Notes: generated by a model from the letters alone, not told the origin. A stretch of DNA of 55,946 nucleotides from Verrucomicrobiaceae bacterium (GCA_016713035.1 JADJPW010000010.1:1-55946); one strand, 5' to 3'; numbered from the stretch's first letter, positions 30,801 through 38,580 are shown. A program made the numbers and translations.

Positions 30801-31280
30801 CAGCGGTAGCGGCAGACGCTCACGCACCAGCGGCACGGCCCCTGGTGGCAGCTCCGCTTCCCACACCCACATCATGCTATGTGCGGCATCCGGTGGGCTC
30901 CGCAACAGTGGCCCCAGCTTCACCAACTGGCCCTTATACCGGATTTCGCTCGGTCCGCGATCGTGCTGCTTTTCGAAACCCAGCGCCAGAGCCGTCTTAT
31001 CGCCCAGTTTGATGAAAAAGGCATGGGTTCCCTCCTTGTGAGTGTCATTGTCGTTATGAAAGACGTCGATGTCGTTTCCGATGACATCAGCAAAGGACAC
31101 ATTCGCCGGTATCGGCAGGGCAGAGTGTTGAGACCTTTCGATGTGTAGATCCCGCACCCTCGGGTCCACCGGTGGCCCCTCCGCCCATAGGGATAGAGAA
31201 CCCACCGCTAGAAATGCGAACAGTCCCCACAGACTGGAGAGGGGACTCTTAAAGCGAGTGGGGGTGACAGGACGGAGCAT
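27804..31280 (-). CDS. Exported protein with degenerate protease-like region and five pseudopilin-like modules
   Basis: This protein has 1,158 residues and a signal peptide at about 1-33 (LWGLFAFLAVGSLSLWA). Residues ~85-260 recall a trypsin-like fold (GTHAFFIKLGDKTALALGF early; VGDPVIQTSTGIVVAAV where GDSGGP would be), but without the catalytic serine. Residues 300-460 are unassigned. From about 618 to the end, five ~80-residue modules repeat, each with an A-x-x-V/A-F-x-x-A helix, a T-V-E-E-AIQRLNKGVNGSG core, FAGxxFxxKTTPE, then YLKYD and KTLRFTP. The pattern matches the soluble domain of verrucomicrobial pseudopilins. No pilin N-terminal helix is present. The promoter sits directly before the ATG. 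The function is unknown; binding or scaffolding outside the membrane is inferred. Confidence 0.8.
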   Translation of the reverse strand: MLRPVTPTRFKSPLSSLWGLFAFLAVGSLSLWAEGPPVDPRVRDLHIERSQHSALPIPANVSFADVIGNDIDVFHNDNDTHKEGTHAFFIKLGDKTALALGFEKQHDRGPSEIRYKGQLVKLGPLLRSPPDAAHSMMWVWEAELPPGAVPLVRERLPLPLILYKDEMTILTAEGPKQAVLTNLHPGGPIMPGHAIGDGAMLTLEEAESYTAIRVGDPVIQTSTGIVVAAVRSKSPWTASMKEPADCGIVWLAFPRPPEKLSAPLEQVWGAAVPSNPSVDDAFLQKFLPARALGTKIGETIEEAWERNPLLHRLPPEAKSRWFSADYFGEEWVFSHQNIATKDGRVVRIDYETACSIGSKSTMLYVNWLAEKFQTPKVVRKSARGRDLLAIWNQGPIWVAAIFSLNDKTISVDMFVAGGEAELKDRFNQDSFSVPAGASDKDTFLKLASELASQAKEEDFGVTEKLPLQNLVMAASPSKAVMKRNGQDIQLGAPTHPVSAQRAEIAREVAPAAQPMPSRSSDYIRKIAVQRVEHVCQAAQAFNALPIEMRKSMQNQTSSGAFALLVDHANKHPDLVLNDELYHTMKWTLQYTTKAELMETPALEKLVRVINAEIVLASAWRTAQQAASVFEAAKTAGTTELDDVKTTEEVIQRLNKGVNGSGTFKDQRFISKSTPELATEACKHLQYDAQTKTLRYAPKSVKVEGSDVPMEGLKELAMLVNPETTPWPNPKSPIVFAASDTDPLRTARSLSAAFASAKATGSTELDSVKTVEEAIQRLNKGVNGSGAFAGKLFVAKTTPEQAAAARRHLTMDLIQHSLAFTPDGMSQSEYNLKLRANQTAQAPQSTVAVTAHEAQQVARRLVAVFDVAVATGSKDIDQLQTLDQVVERLTTDGLAGAGALEGKRIYTRAKPGESEAAKPYLKYDSFTKTLSFSSGTSRPSMSGNERRPTVMNVSREVRQSPPSEISATQAERKAIDLAATYETATAGSTSNFADANTLEDVIQLLNAGVEGAGVFAGRRFYFKTTPAETAAVRPYLKFDALTKTLRFTPQTTSDIRRSAPTQKDMEESRDAAAVAKSRRSAQTLCSVFNAAVASGASELEDVKTVDRAVELMLTGVNGGGPFKNNRFVVNSTPEEAEAAKPYLEFRQEDQMLIYKHSDR
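27819..29429 (-). repeat. Five tandem pseudopilin-like modules (protein-level repeat)
   Basis: Approximate module positions are 29190-29429 (residues 618-697), 28815-29048 (745-822), 28479-28724 (853-934), 28137-28379 (968-1048) and 27819-28061 (1074-1154). Modules 1 and 2 share RLNKGVNGSG exactly; modules 3-5 are more diverged. Linkers of 25-47 residues separate them. Residues 527-600 may be a degenerate sixth copy. Confidence 0.75.
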
Positions 31281-31285
31281 GTTAC

Positions 31286-31314
31286 ATTATAATTACTATA
31301 ATTTAAATGCGCAA
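31286..31314 (-). promoter_or_regulatory. Sigma-70-like promoter abutting the start codon
   Basis: On the minus strand a perfect -10 box TATAAT (31286-31291) lies 17 bases from a weak -35 box TTGCGC (31309-31314), in an AT-rich island within GC-rich sequence. Only GTAAC separates the -10 from the ATG at 31280, so transcription would start at or inside the start codon. Confidence 0.55.
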
Positions 31315-31474
31315 CAATTTCGGCCTTTCGGCTTTCGAGCCGCTTTTATGGTTTGTCCTATGCCCCCTAGGTGAGAGGGGAGGTATCACAGTCTTTTACA
31401 CTGCAATCTTCATGATCATAGCTCCGCAGAAGAGGGCTCTATCCGGATTTCCCTAGCAGGGTAATACTCGGCCC

Positions 31475-34400
31475 TCATTGCCTCCCGAAATACACTGGCG
31501 GGATCAGCGGCTCGTCATCGGCGAGTTTGAGGTGGGGATCGACCTCATCCAGCTCTCCCAGCTCGTAGCGGACGAGGCCGGAGACGTGCCAGAGGTAGTC
31601 ACGCATGTTTCCCACGGCGCGGTAGCGTCCGTCCGGGCGCAGGGCGGCGTAGCTGTCCCCATGGGCCAGCAGAATGTCCATGCAGTTTTCATTATCAGCG
31701 TCCCAGATTCGGACTGTGCCTTCGGCACTATAGGAGAGGAGAAGTAGAGCACCATCGCTCTTCCCTTTCCAAAATGAGATGCTAACTACGGAATCACTAT
31801 GACCGAGGAGTATCCTATTTTGCCGACAAGAATTTGTATCCCAAATCCTGATGGTGTTATCAGATGATCCGCTGGCCAAAAGGCTACAGTCTGGACTAAA
31901 GGCAACGCTCCAAACTGCGGCGGTGTGCCCAATGAGTCGAGCATTCTCGCTCCCAAGTTGTGCATGCCAGATCCTCACAGAATTATCCTCGGAGCCGCTA
32001 GCTAACCAACGGCCATCGGAACTGAACGCCACGCAATAAACCGACCCTGAATGTCCCGTGAGGAAATGTTTGCTACGTCCGCTGTGAGCATCCCATAGAC
32101 CAATTGTAGTATCTCCTGATGCGCTTGCTATCTGAGTTGATTTAGGGCAATATGCGACACCCCAAACGATTCGACGATGGGCTGCCAACACCCCGATTTC
32201 TTCACCATTTTCAATACGCCAAATACGAATTGTGCAGTCGTCAGAGCCACTAACAATAACCTTGTCCAAAGGATCAAATGTAACGCACCGGATTCGGCCG
32301 CTGTGTCCATTAAGCACGGCCTCAATTTTTAACGAGTCAGCATTTCGAAGGTTTATTGAACCGTCACTCGATCCAGTGACAAGACACCTACCGTTTGTGC
32401 TGCAAGCTAAACAGTATATCGCATCTTGATGGCCATCCAGAGTTTGCACAATATCGCCCTTCGCAAGATTCCATATCCGCAATAATCCATCCGCGAAACC
32501 GGCAACAATCCGTGCCCCACCTGAAAACCATGAAGCACAAAAAGCTGCGTTCTGGTAAGTCCTTAAAGAATGCGTCTTCGTGAACTGAAAGCAATCCCAA
32601 ACACCTAGACATCCTTCATCGCCCCCGCTCGCCAATTGATTGTCTGCGCCAAAGCAAAGTGCTCTTATTTGTCCTTTCTCTGGCATTGAACTAACCAACG
32701 CTCCATCCGTTGAGTTCCACATGCGGATAGTTTTATCAAATGAGCCTGTTGCGAACAAGGAACTGTTAGGAGCAGAGGAGACACACGAGACTGCATTTGT
32801 GTGGCCTTTGAATTTACTGATAAGAGCACCACTTGGCATTCTCCATTGACGAAATGTGTTATCGGAAGATGTACTTACCAGTACTGAGCCATCGTGAGTG
32901 AACGCGACGCCAGTTACAGGCTCAGTGTGATCTTTGATCCCTCTTAGATACTGTCCATTAGCGCTGCTCCAAAGACGTATATACTGGTCATTGCTCCCGC
33001 TGGCGATCAAAGCGTGTTGTGGGCTGAATGCAACGCTTGTCACAGCTTTTAAGTGACGCTTCAAAATGTGTAAACAAGAGCCGTTCTGTATATCCCAAAT
33101 TCTAACAGTCTTATCCTTCGAACCGCTAACAAGCTGCCCCCCGCCCGGGCTGACAGCCAAACAGGTAATGGCTGCATCGTGACCCACCAATAACTTAAAT
33201 TTCTGTTTGTAGAGATCCCATATTCTTATCGTCTTGTCATCTCCACCGCTCGCTAGAAAATGGCCGTCCAAGCAAAATGCCAGCCCCCTTACCCAGCCTT
33301 GGTGTCCCTGGAGAACCCTGAGAATTCGGAAACTACTAGCATCCCAAATTACAATGCTGCCATTCTCGTGGCCAGCCGCGATGAGTCCGAAGCGAGTATT
33401 CCAAGCCACACTATGTATCCGAGATACGGCAGATGCGAATGACAGAGTGTGCACTGTTGATAAGCGCACTTGCCCAACTCCGACCATGCTCGGCGAATCA
33501 GTTTGATCTAAGACCGCACCCGCCAACCGAGCTAGGTGCCACTGGCTCCCCGTCAGCACCGCACCCCGCAAATCCGCCCCGATGAGTGTGGCGCGGGTGA
33601 AATCGGCTTCAGTGAGGTCGGCGCCACGCAGGTCGGCATGGGACAAATTCGCGCCAGTGAGGTCGGCGCGAGTGAGATCGGCCATTTGCAAATTCGCACG
33701 GAAGAGATCGCTGTGTCGTAGGTCCGCCTCCAGTAAGTGAGCCGCGTAGAGATTCGCCGCACTCAGATTGGCTTCGTAGAGTTTCACACGCTCCATTCTG
33801 GCGTGTTGGAAGTCCTCGCCAAGCAAGACACGTCCGCTCAGATCGGCTCCTGCAAGGTTCTTGACCGCATGAGACTGAATGACTGTGCCATAGCGATCTT
33901 TCAGACGCTTCAAGAGGAGTGTTCCGTTTGATTTCGCATATTGCCGGATATCCGCGCTAGTGTTGCTGGAAGTAAGTTGTGCTGCCCATTGGCCCGCATG
34001 TGCCTGCCCGGCGAGGTCGATGAAGAAGTCCGCCATGAGAGAGGGCATTTCTCCCTCATCCAGCTTTTTGGTGTCGCCATGCTCCAGCAGCTCCCGCGCG
34101 GCCTGATCTGCCACGAGCCATTCCAGGACGGACTGGTGGATGAAGGTGAAACGGCCGTCTGCGTCCCGCATGAGCAGGGTGCCGGAGCCGAGCTGGTGCG
34201 TGGCGTGCATTTCCTGGCCGACCTTGTCCGGCGCGAATTTTTCCAAGATGCGTTGAGTGTGATCCCCCAGCTCGCTAAGCGAGATGAAGCGGTCCGTGGT
34301 GCGCCAGAGAGCCTGAGCCAGGTGTTGCACGGCATCCAGCATCTGCGGCACAGTGAAAAGCTCGGCGGAGCCGGGCTGGTTCATGCGCCGGTGCTCGAAA

Positions 34401-36793
34401 GGCAGCCACTGGCCCTCCACTACGAGGCGGTACACGTCTCCCGCCGAAACGGTGCCGCTGCCGGGCTTCCGGGCCTGTTCCAGGGTCTCCCGCGGCACCT
34501 CGGTGATGAAGGCCAGCATGCGCGGAATGCGAGAGAGGTCGATGAGGTCCTCCACATCCCGCAGCAGGCGCATCCAGTCTTCCGCCTCCGATGGGAACCG
34601 CTTCTGGAGGAAGGCCTCGATCTGCGGCGACTCGAAGGGGAGCAAGTGGCAGTAGTGCAGGCCCTGGACGCCGGCCTGAAGGGCCTCGGCCAGCTTGTTC
34701 CGCACCTGCTTGTCACTCTCGAAGTGGCTGGTGCGGCTGGTAACGACGATGTGCGGTGCCTCCCCCTGTGCGGCGGCGATGATTTCATTCAAATGATCTG
34801 CCGCTCGCATGTAGCCGACACGCAGCGCCAGTTCGTCAAAGCCGTCGAAAAGCAGAGTCACAGCGCCCTCGCGGACCATGTGGTTGAGCTTCTTCGGGTC
34901 GCTGGGCTGTTTATGATCCGCAAACTGCGCCCCGAGCATGGCGGCGACGGTTTTGGCCTTTTCCATGCCGCGCAGCTCGACCAGGATCGGTCGCATGCAG
35001 GGCACGGCGGCCAAGCGGCGAGCCAGTTCCAGCATGAGGAAGGTTTTTCCCGTGCCCGGCTCTCCCAAGATCAGTGCAAAGGCCGGTCCTGGCTGCTGCA
35101 TCCACCCTGCCACCTCCGCGAGTGCGTCGGCGGTGGTGTCTTTGATGGGGCCGGCCTCAAAATTCATCCGCTGGTCCACATACCAGTCCGGGCGGTAGGC
35201 GGCACGCTTCTGAATCTCCTCCACCCGCGCCGTCTGGCCTTGGATGAAGTCCGTTAGGTCCAGCAGCCCGCGATACTGAGCGATACGCTGCAAGCGGATG
35301 CCCAGCCTGTCCGCATGCGCCTGAACCGCCGTCGGAATCTCCGCACCATCGCCGAAAATGCAGTCGGCCATGAGCCGCGGCTCACTGGCGCGGTACTGAC
35401 GGACAATATAAGCGTGGAAGGCATCCAGCTCCTCCGTGGTCGGGCATTGCAGGCAGGTCGCCAGCGGGCGGCAGGTGTGAATGCCGCTCTCTGTGGTGAA
35501 GCTGACGCTGAGACAGCGCATGTCCTCATGCTGCCAGTGCAGCGGCTCGACGCGTGCTCGTTCGTGACGTAGCTCGGTGAGGCGGACGATGTTTTCGCGG
35601 AAGAGGTCCGCTGCGCTGATCTCGCTCGAAAACTCTCTGCTGATGATTCGGGCGAATTCTCGGGAGCTGACATGGTGAGTTGACTCGATGCCTTCAAAGC
35701 CGCCATCATCGACCGATGGGTTGAATATCGCATGAGCGGAGCCGAAGTCCGCCCGATCGGTGATGATCCACTCGCTGCCGTCTAAGGAAAGGCTGTTGTC
35801 GCCGATCCACTTGGGTGGCGTGGCCGCGCCATTGTAGCTGCGGCAGTGGCGGGTGATGCTGTCCTGCCGCAAGGTGATGATCTGGTATTGGTTCGGCACA
35901 TCCGTGGGGATGGCGTCCGCACCACGAGTGACGAGTGAGGCGCTACCTGTCGAAAAAACGGGCACGTCGGGCTTTATGAGGGCGTCTTTCGCCTGATGAG
36001 TATGCCCGTGAAGCACCAGATCGAGATGTGGGGCCAGAATGCTCTGCATGAAGTCCTCATCTCGCAGGTTTTCATTATCACTGCGGCAGCCACGGCTGAT
36101 ATTGTGATGGACTGCTGCGATGCGAATCCAACCCGCAAACTCAGGCGCGGAGAGACGGCCTTCGAACCAACGGAGTTGTGGCTCACCGCAGAAGCCGTGG
36201 TGTCCTGGATCAGCGAGGGCCTCCACTGCCGCATCATGCCCCTCATCTATGGTCGAATTCAATCCTGCCACCACGAGTGTCAGCTCATGGATCGGAAACA
36301 GCGTCCAAGGCTCCGCTGGCGTGAAGGTGATGCCTGAGCTGTCGGCATAAAAAGCATCGAAAGCAGCCTTGAACTGCTTCCACTTGGGGAACCAAGGAAA
36401 AACCGGGATTTCACCTTCTGCTTCACACTCGATGAAGTAGCTCTCACACTGCTTGCGGTTGATGTCGTGATTGCCGGGAATGACGATGACCCGGTCCCGA
36501 CTTAAACCCAGGTGCTCGGCCACTTTGCCGAGGAAGTCGAAGGCCTGGGTGAACTCCTTCGCCAGCCCCCACTCCGCCAGATCGCCCGTGCAGATGATCA
36601 AATCCGGCTTGGCTATGGGAGCCTTGATCTTCGCCGTGGTTTTGCCCATCAAGTGATCTAGGTCGAGGATGAGCCGCTGGCTGAGGGTGTCGTATTCGTT
36701 GGGCGGCGTGCCTGGATGCGCCTGCGAATAGCGATGATACTTCCCAAACTGCATGTCAGAGATGTGGAGGATCGTGATGGCGTCGACGGGCAT
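31475..36793 (-). CDS. Calcineurin-like phosphoesterase–NACHT–pentapeptide–WD40 STAND protein
   Basis: This intact 1,772-residue protein has: a metallophosphoesterase at about 7-310 with all metal motifs (SDMQFG D13, GDLAEW 70-75, GNHD 107-110, HH 229-230, GHTH 263-266); an unassigned domain ~385-515, possibly restriction-endonuclease-like; a NACHT NTPase with Walker A GEPGTGKT (577-584), Walker B LLFDGFDEL (647-655) and sensor SRTSHF (~686); a helical region with FIHQSVLEWL; pentapeptide repeats ~978-1095; 14 WD40 repeats ~1115-1698; and a C-terminal RPDGRY element. Architectures of effector, NACHT switch and WD40 sensor are typical of STAND immune or self-killing proteins. It lies next to a toxin-antitoxin pair. 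The trigger and target are unknown. Confidence 0.92.
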   Translation of the reverse strand: MPVDAITILHISDMQFGKYHRYSQAHPGTPPNEYDTLSQRLILDLDHLMGKTTAKIKAPIAKPDLIICTGDLAEWGLAKEFTQAFDFLGKVAEHLGLSRDRVIVIPGNHDINRKQCESYFIECEAEGEIPVFPWFPKWKQFKAAFDAFYADSSGITFTPAEPWTLFPIHELTLVVAGLNSTIDEGHDAAVEALADPGHHGFCGEPQLRWFEGRLSAPEFAGWIRIAAVHHNISRGCRSDNENLRDEDFMQSILAPHLDLVLHGHTHQAKDALIKPDVPVFSTGSASLVTRGADAIPTDVPNQYQIITLRQDSITRHCRSYNGAATPPKWIGDNSLSLDGSEWIITDRADFGSAHAIFNPSVDDGGFEGIESTHHVSSREFARIISREFSSEISAADLFRENIVRLTELRHERARVEPLHWQHEDMRCLSVSFTTESGIHTCRPLATCLQCPTTEELDAFHAYIVRQYRASEPRLMADCIFGDGAEIPTAVQAHADRLGIRLQRIAQYRGLLDLTDFIQGQTARVEEIQKRAAYRPDWYVDQRMNFEAGPIKDTTADALAEVAGWMQQPGPAFALILGEPGTGKTFLMLELARRLAAVPCMRPILVELRGMEKAKTVAAMLGAQFADHKQPSDPKKLNHMVREGAVTLLFDGFDELALRVGYMRAADHLNEIIAAAQGEAPHIVVTSRTSHFESDKQVRNKLAEALQAGVQGLHYCHLLPFESPQIEAFLQKRFPSEAEDWMRLLRDVEDLIDLSRIPRMLAFITEVPRETLEQARKPGSGTVSAGDVYRLVVEGQWLPFEHRRMNQPGSAELFTVPQMLDAVQHLAQALWRTTDRFISLSELGDHTQRILEKFAPDKVGQEMHATHQLGSGTLLMRDADGRFTFIHQSVLEWLVADQAARELLEHGDTKKLDEGEMPSLMADFFIDLAGQAHAGQWAAQLTSSNTSADIRQYAKSNGTLLLKRLKDRYGTVIQSHAVKNLAGADLSGRVLLGEDFQHARMERVKLYEANLSAANLYAAHLLEADLRHSDLFRANLQMADLTRADLTGANLSHADLRGADLTEADFTRATLIGADLRGAVLTGSQWHLARLAGAVLDQTDSPSMVGVGQVRLSTVHTLSFASAVSRIHSVAWNTRFGLIAAGHENGSIVIWDASSFRILRVLQGHQGWVRGLAFCLDGHFLASGGDDKTIRIWDLYKQKFKLLVGHDAAITCLAVSPGGGQLVSGSKDKTVRIWDIQNGSCLHILKRHLKAVTSVAFSPQHALIASGSNDQYIRLWSSANGQYLRGIKDHTEPVTGVAFTHDGSVLVSTSSDNTFRQWRMPSGALISKFKGHTNAVSCVSSAPNSSLFATGSFDKTIRMWNSTDGALVSSMPEKGQIRALCFGADNQLASGGDEGCLGVWDCFQFTKTHSLRTYQNAAFCASWFSGGARIVAGFADGLLRIWNLAKGDIVQTLDGHQDAIYCLACSTNGRCLVTGSSDGSINLRNADSLKIEAVLNGHSGRIRCVTFDPLDKVIVSGSDDCTIRIWRIENGEEIGVLAAHRRIVWGVAYCPKSTQIASASGDTTIGLWDAHSGRSKHFLTGHSGSVYCVAFSSDGRWLASGSEDNSVRIWHAQLGSENARLIGHTAAVWSVAFSPDCSLLASGSSDNTIRIWDTNSCRQNRILLGHSDSVVSISFWKGKSDGALLLLSYSAEGTVRIWDADNENCMDILLAHGDSYAALRPDGRYRAVGNMRDYLWHVSGLVRYELGELDEVDPHLKLADDEPLIPPVYFGRQ
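31700..33451 (-). repeat. Fourteen WD40 repeats
   Basis: About 42 residues separate successive units, each with GH...V..vaFs..g..laSGS.D.tIRIWD features. The last residues of the units are at about 1152, 1193, 1234, 1276, 1318, 1360, 1400, 1443, 1484, 1526, 1568, 1610, 1652 and 1698. Fourteen is the right number for two seven-bladed propellers. Units 7-9 are the most degenerate. Confidence 0.85.
33509..33862 (-). repeat. Pentapeptide repeats
   Basis: Residues ~978-1095 of the NACHT protein repeat A(D/N)LxxA in fives (ADLRHSDLFRANLQMADLTR and onward), forming a right-handed quadrilateral beta-helix between the NTPase and the WD40 propellers. Confidence 0.85.
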
Positions 36794-36972
36794 GGGGTTC
36801 TTTTAGCCGTAATGGGAGGGATTTGGCAATCGGGATGAATTCCTGATTTCGGATTGATGCGCTTCGCTTCCCTTCGGGCAGCCTGCGGCTGTCTGTCTCG
36901 CTTCGCTTGGCTCCTGAATCCTGAGTCCAGTGAGTATTTGCGGCTGAATCGCTGGCGTGATAGTCTTTCAAC

Positions 36973-37209
36973 ATGAGCTTAACCTTGAATCCACCAGAGA
37001 AAAAGCGGCCTGTATTGCACCAGCGCATCGATGAATTGCCCGATGAGGATCTCGATCTCGTGGAGCGTATGCTGGCGCGATTGGAAATGGACCGGCTGTG
37101 GCGACAGGTGCAGGATGGCTTCACCCAAGACTGGGCTGCTGGCAGATACGAGCGACTGGATGAGATCATCCAAGAGGTGCGGACTGAACTACGACAGCGT
37201 GCCGCATGA
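36973..37209 (+). CDS. Putative antitoxin of a PIN toxin-antitoxin pair
   Basis: This is a 78-residue acidic and helical protein. The middle (DELPDEDLDLVERMLARLEMDRLW) resembles antitoxins of the type that partner PIN-domain nucleases, which bind the toxin with an extended C-terminal helix (here RLDEIIQEVRTELRQRAA). Its stop overlaps the toxin start in an ATGA arrangement (37206-37209), as expected for translational coupling. A DNA-binding domain is not obvious, so autoregulation is uncertain. It begins 180 bases from the start of the divergent NACHT gene. Confidence 0.75.
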   Translation: MSLTLNPPEKKRPVLHQRIDELPDEDLDLVERMLARLEMDRLWRQVQDGFTQDWAAGRYERLDEIIQEVRTELRQRAA

Positions 37210-37637
37210 CTGCCGTGGTCGATACCAACGTGGTGCTACAGGCACTCAACCAACGGCACCCTTTTGCAGTCATTTTGCATGCATGGTATGCTGGGCGCTT
37301 CATCTGGGCGTTCTCGACGGATATCCTGATGGAATATCAAGAAGTGGTCATCCGCCAGTCTGGTACGGCTCGCTGGCAGGTTTTGGAGCGCCTACTCGAT
37401 CTGGCTTCCGTCCACCGTGGCAACACTCGACTTGTCTCTCCCAGTTTTTTCTTCCGCACCATCTCCGCTGACCGCGACGACGATAAATTCGCCGACTGCG
37501 CCATCGCGGCGGAGGCGGACTGCATCATCACGGCTGACCATCATTTTGACGTGCTCATCGGTTCGGGCTACAAACCGCAGCCGTTGACGCCGGAAGAATT
37601 CATCCGCCAAATCAGGAATCAAAAATCAGAAATCTAA
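37206..37637 (+). CDS. PIN-domain ribonuclease toxin
   Basis: This 143-residue protein belongs to the PIN family of metal-dependent RNases (COG1569-type toxin component). Conserved acids are visible at D6 (VVDTNVV), E43 (LMEYQE), D92/D93 (DDDKFADCAIAAEADC) and D111 (IITADHHF). In such pairs the toxin cuts RNA when its antitoxin is degraded. It overlaps the antitoxin by four bases. The last residues (IRQIRNQKSEI) are encoded by a short AT-rich repeat that runs up to the next gene, so the tail may be a recent extension. Confidence 0.88.
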   Translation: MTAVVDTNVVLQALNQRHPFAVILHAWYAGRFIWAFSTDILMEYQEVVIRQSGTARWQVLERLLDLASVHRGNTRLVSPSFFFRTISADRDDDKFADCAIAAEADCIITADHHFDVLIGSGYKPQPLTPEEFIRQIRNQKSEI

Positions 37638-37644
37638 AATTCTC

Positions 37645-38457
37645 ATGTGGACCCCCATCAAAACCTTCACGGACATTAAGCTGGAAAAAACCAGCGACGG
37701 CATCGCCAAGATCACGATCAATCGGCCGGAGGTGCGGAATGCTTTTCGCCCGCTGACGGTGCGGGAGTTGCTGGAGGCTTTTGACATCGTGCATGAGGAT
37801 CGGGACGTGGGTGTCATTATCCTCTGTGGAGAGGGGCCGCTGGCGTTTTGCAGCGGCGGGGATCAGAAGGTGCGTGGGGAAGCTGGCTACGTGGGTGATG
37901 ATGGCGTGCCGCGGCTGAACATCCTGGATGTGCAGCGGAAGATCCGTACGCTGCCGAAGCCAGTGGTGGCGATGGTCGCGGGCTACGCCATCGGCGGTGG
38001 ACATGTGCTGCATGTGGTGTGCGATCTGTCCATCGCGGCGGATAACGCGAAATTTGGCCAAACAGGGCCGAAAGTGGGCAGTTTTGATGGCGGACTCGGC
38101 AGCAGCTATCTCGCCCGCATTGTGGGCCAAAAGAAGGCCCGCGAAATCTGGTACCTCTGCCGCCAATACGATGCGCAGCAGGCGCTGGACATGGGCCTGG
38201 TCAATAAAGTCGTCCCGCTGGCCGAACTTGAGTCCGAAACGCTGCAATGGTGCCGCGAGATGCTCCAGCACAGCCCCATGGCGCTGCGCTGCCTGAAAGC
38301 CTGCCTGAATGCCGATTGCGATGGTCAGATGGGGCTGCTCGATCTGGCCGGGAATGCCACGCTGCTTTACTACATGAGCGAAGAGGCCCAGGAGGGAAAA
38401 AAGGCCTTCGTGGAGAAGCGGAAGCCGGATTTCTCGAAATTTCCGAGGTATCCTTGA
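37645..38457 (+). CDS. menB: 1,4-dihydroxy-2-naphthoyl-CoA synthase
   Basis: This 270-residue crotonase-fold enzyme closes the second ring of menaquinone by converting o-succinylbenzoyl-CoA to 1,4-dihydroxy-2-naphthoyl-CoA. Family marks are FCSGGDQKVRGEAGYV, GYAIGGGHVLHVVCDL (oxyanion hole), TGPKVGSFDGG, and the C-terminal KRKPDFSKFPR. MenB proteins of this length have exactly these blocks, which separate them from generic enoyl-CoA hydratases. No other menaquinone gene is in the window. It follows the PIN toxin by 7 bases but is probably unrelated in function. Confidence 0.93.
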   Translation: MWTPIKTFTDIKLEKTSDGIAKITINRPEVRNAFRPLTVRELLEAFDIVHEDRDVGVIILCGEGPLAFCSGGDQKVRGEAGYVGDDGVPRLNILDVQRKIRTLPKPVVAMVAGYAIGGGHVLHVVCDLSIAADNAKFGQTGPKVGSFDGGLGSSYLARIVGQKKAREIWYLCRQYDAQQALDMGLVNKVVPLAELESETLQWCREMLQHSPMALRCLKACLNADCDGQMGLLDLAGNATLLYYMSEEAQEGKKAFVEKRKPDFSKFPRYP

Positions 38458-38495
38458 GGTGGCTACCTGGGCAAAGAGGATCATTAAGTGACACT

Positions 38496-38512
38496 TTGAG
38501 TAATATACTCAA
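38496..38512. promoter_or_regulatory. Perfect palindrome upstream of the ATPase gene
   Basis: TTGAGT (38496-38501) and ACTCAA (38507-38512) flank the five bases AATAT. The palindrome lies 35 bases upstream of a strong promoter and could be an operator for a dimeric regulator or a weak terminator for menB; it has no T tail. Confidence 0.4.
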
Positions 38513-38547
38513 TGAGTAACATGCAGGCTGATTCGCGGCCTGAATCA

Positions 38548-38575
38548 TTGACAAGTGACGTATTGGGTATATTAT
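38548..38575 (+). promoter_or_regulatory. Sigma-70 promoter for the DUF234-type ATPase
   Basis: A consensus -35 box TTGACA (38548-38553) is followed after 16 bases by TATTAT (38570-38575). Only CACGA separates it from an ATG at 38581, so the predicted transcript starts at the start codon and has no leader. Confidence 0.65.
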
Positions 38576-38580
38576 CACGA

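Noticed and set aside
33941..35257. 438-codon plus-strand frame opposite the NACHT region
   Set aside because: It is a shadow of high-GC coding sequence; the minus-strand protein has complete NACHT motifs here.
36838..36972. Repeated CTTCGCTT-like triplets between the NACHT and antitoxin genes
   Set aside because: Short and imperfect; no stable hairpin or known element could be drawn.
38512..38580. Earlier ATG for the ATPase
   Set aside because: It would place a consensus TTGACA/TATTAT promoter inside the coding region, and the residues added are not conserved-looking.
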